A stretch of DNA of 5,637 nucleotides, taken from an uncultured Collinsella sp. GTDB lineage: Bacteria; Actinomycetota; Coriobacteriia; Coriobacteriales; Coriobacteriaceae. Below, piece by piece: positions 5,559 to 5,637 of this stretch (position 1 is the stretch's first letter; each line of letters opens with the position of its first letter). The notes under the pieces were generated by a model. It saw only the letters and a program-made list of their open reading frames with translations. It did not search any database and had not been told where the DNA came from. The stretch is taken from NCBI GenBank assembly GCA_900545745.1, contig URAD01000049.1, positions 1 through 5,637 on the forward strand, read 5' to 3'. Made by a program: the position numbers and the translations under genes.

Positions 5559-5614
5559 AAACACAACATATTGTGTTTTCGAACATATGCTCGGGGGTGT
5601 TTTACAACATATTG
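5559..5614. repeat. AT-rich AACATAT repeat cluster with a palindrome
   Basis: ACAACATATTG occurs twice exactly, at 5563-5573 and 5604-5614, 41 bp apart. A related AACATATG stands between them at 5582-5589. The first copy is the centre of an inverted repeat AAACACAA-CATA-TTGTGTTT (5559-5578). This AT-rich patch stands out against the G-rich surroundings. It may hold operator sites or promoter elements of a downstream gene. Confidence 0.5.
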
Positions 5615-5637
5615 GGGGTGGAGTGGTGGGGTGGGGT

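Larger units (their letters stand above)
5399..5637. other. G-rich intergenic region at the window end
   Basis: No supported gene. One + strand frame stays open to the window end, but it encodes low-complexity Gly/Trp/Arg-rich sequence at first and has no start with a ribosome binding site. A minus-strand frame running into xerD is an antisense shadow. The + strand is markedly G- and GT-rich, with G runs at 5593-5597, 5614-5618, 5628-5631 and 5633-5636. The region probably contains the control region of a gene beyond 5637. The repeats within it are listed separately. Confidence 0.5.

Noticed and set aside
5029..5586. 185-codon minus-strand reading frame overlapping the xerD end and terminator
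   Set aside because: It crosses the terminator palindrome and is antisense to the conserved catalytic end of xerD; its composition is low-complexity Pro/Arg/Thr.
1..5637. Defence system, CRISPR array, prophage or other novel cassette
   Set aside because: The window contains no regularly spaced repeats, no transposase or phage genes, and the recombinase sits in a housekeeping context with pyrG, so it is best read as a chromosomal Xer protein.

Overview
The window looks like ordinary chromosome from a fairly GC-rich Gram-positive bacterium. A member of the Coriobacteriia (Collinsella/Olsenella type) is my best guess. This rests on three things: codons rich in G/C at third positions, a DUF1846 (UPF0371) protein of the kind common in Firmicutes and Actinobacteria, and pyrG followed directly by a xerD-type recombinase, a neighbourhood also known in modified form from mycobacteria. 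The genus is inference; no rRNA or tRNA gene is present to settle it.

Layout, all genes on the + strand. Positions 1-90 hold the tail of an upstream transcription unit, closed by a strong intrinsic terminator. Positions 91-397 have no convincing gene but contain a striking 26-bp inverted repeat (267-335). A TATAAT promoter (398-403) then drives a monocistronic DUF1846 gene (443-1924), closed by a hairpin terminator. Next comes a small winged-helix DNA-binding protein (2173-2511) behind a roughly 110-nt leader with three local stem-loops, and it ends at its own terminator. The final unit is pyrG (CTP synthase, 2690-4351) and a tyrosine recombinase of the XerC/XerD family (4354-5295). These two are separated by only 2 nt, so translation is probably coupled. 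A 20-bp perfect-stem hairpin with a T-run closes the unit. The last 240 bases (5399-5637) are non-coding, G-rich on the + strand, and carry several inverted and direct repeats. They probably form the control region of a gene beyond the window.

Functionally these are housekeeping genes: nucleotide synthesis (pyrG), chromosome-dimer resolution (xerC/D-like), a conserved protein of unknown function, and a small regulator. Each unit has its own promoter and terminator. I see no CRISPR array, transposase, toxin-antitoxin pair, defence cassette or RNA gene. The least explained signals are non-coding: the long palindrome at 267-335, the structured leader of the small regulator, and the repeat cluster at 5491-5614.
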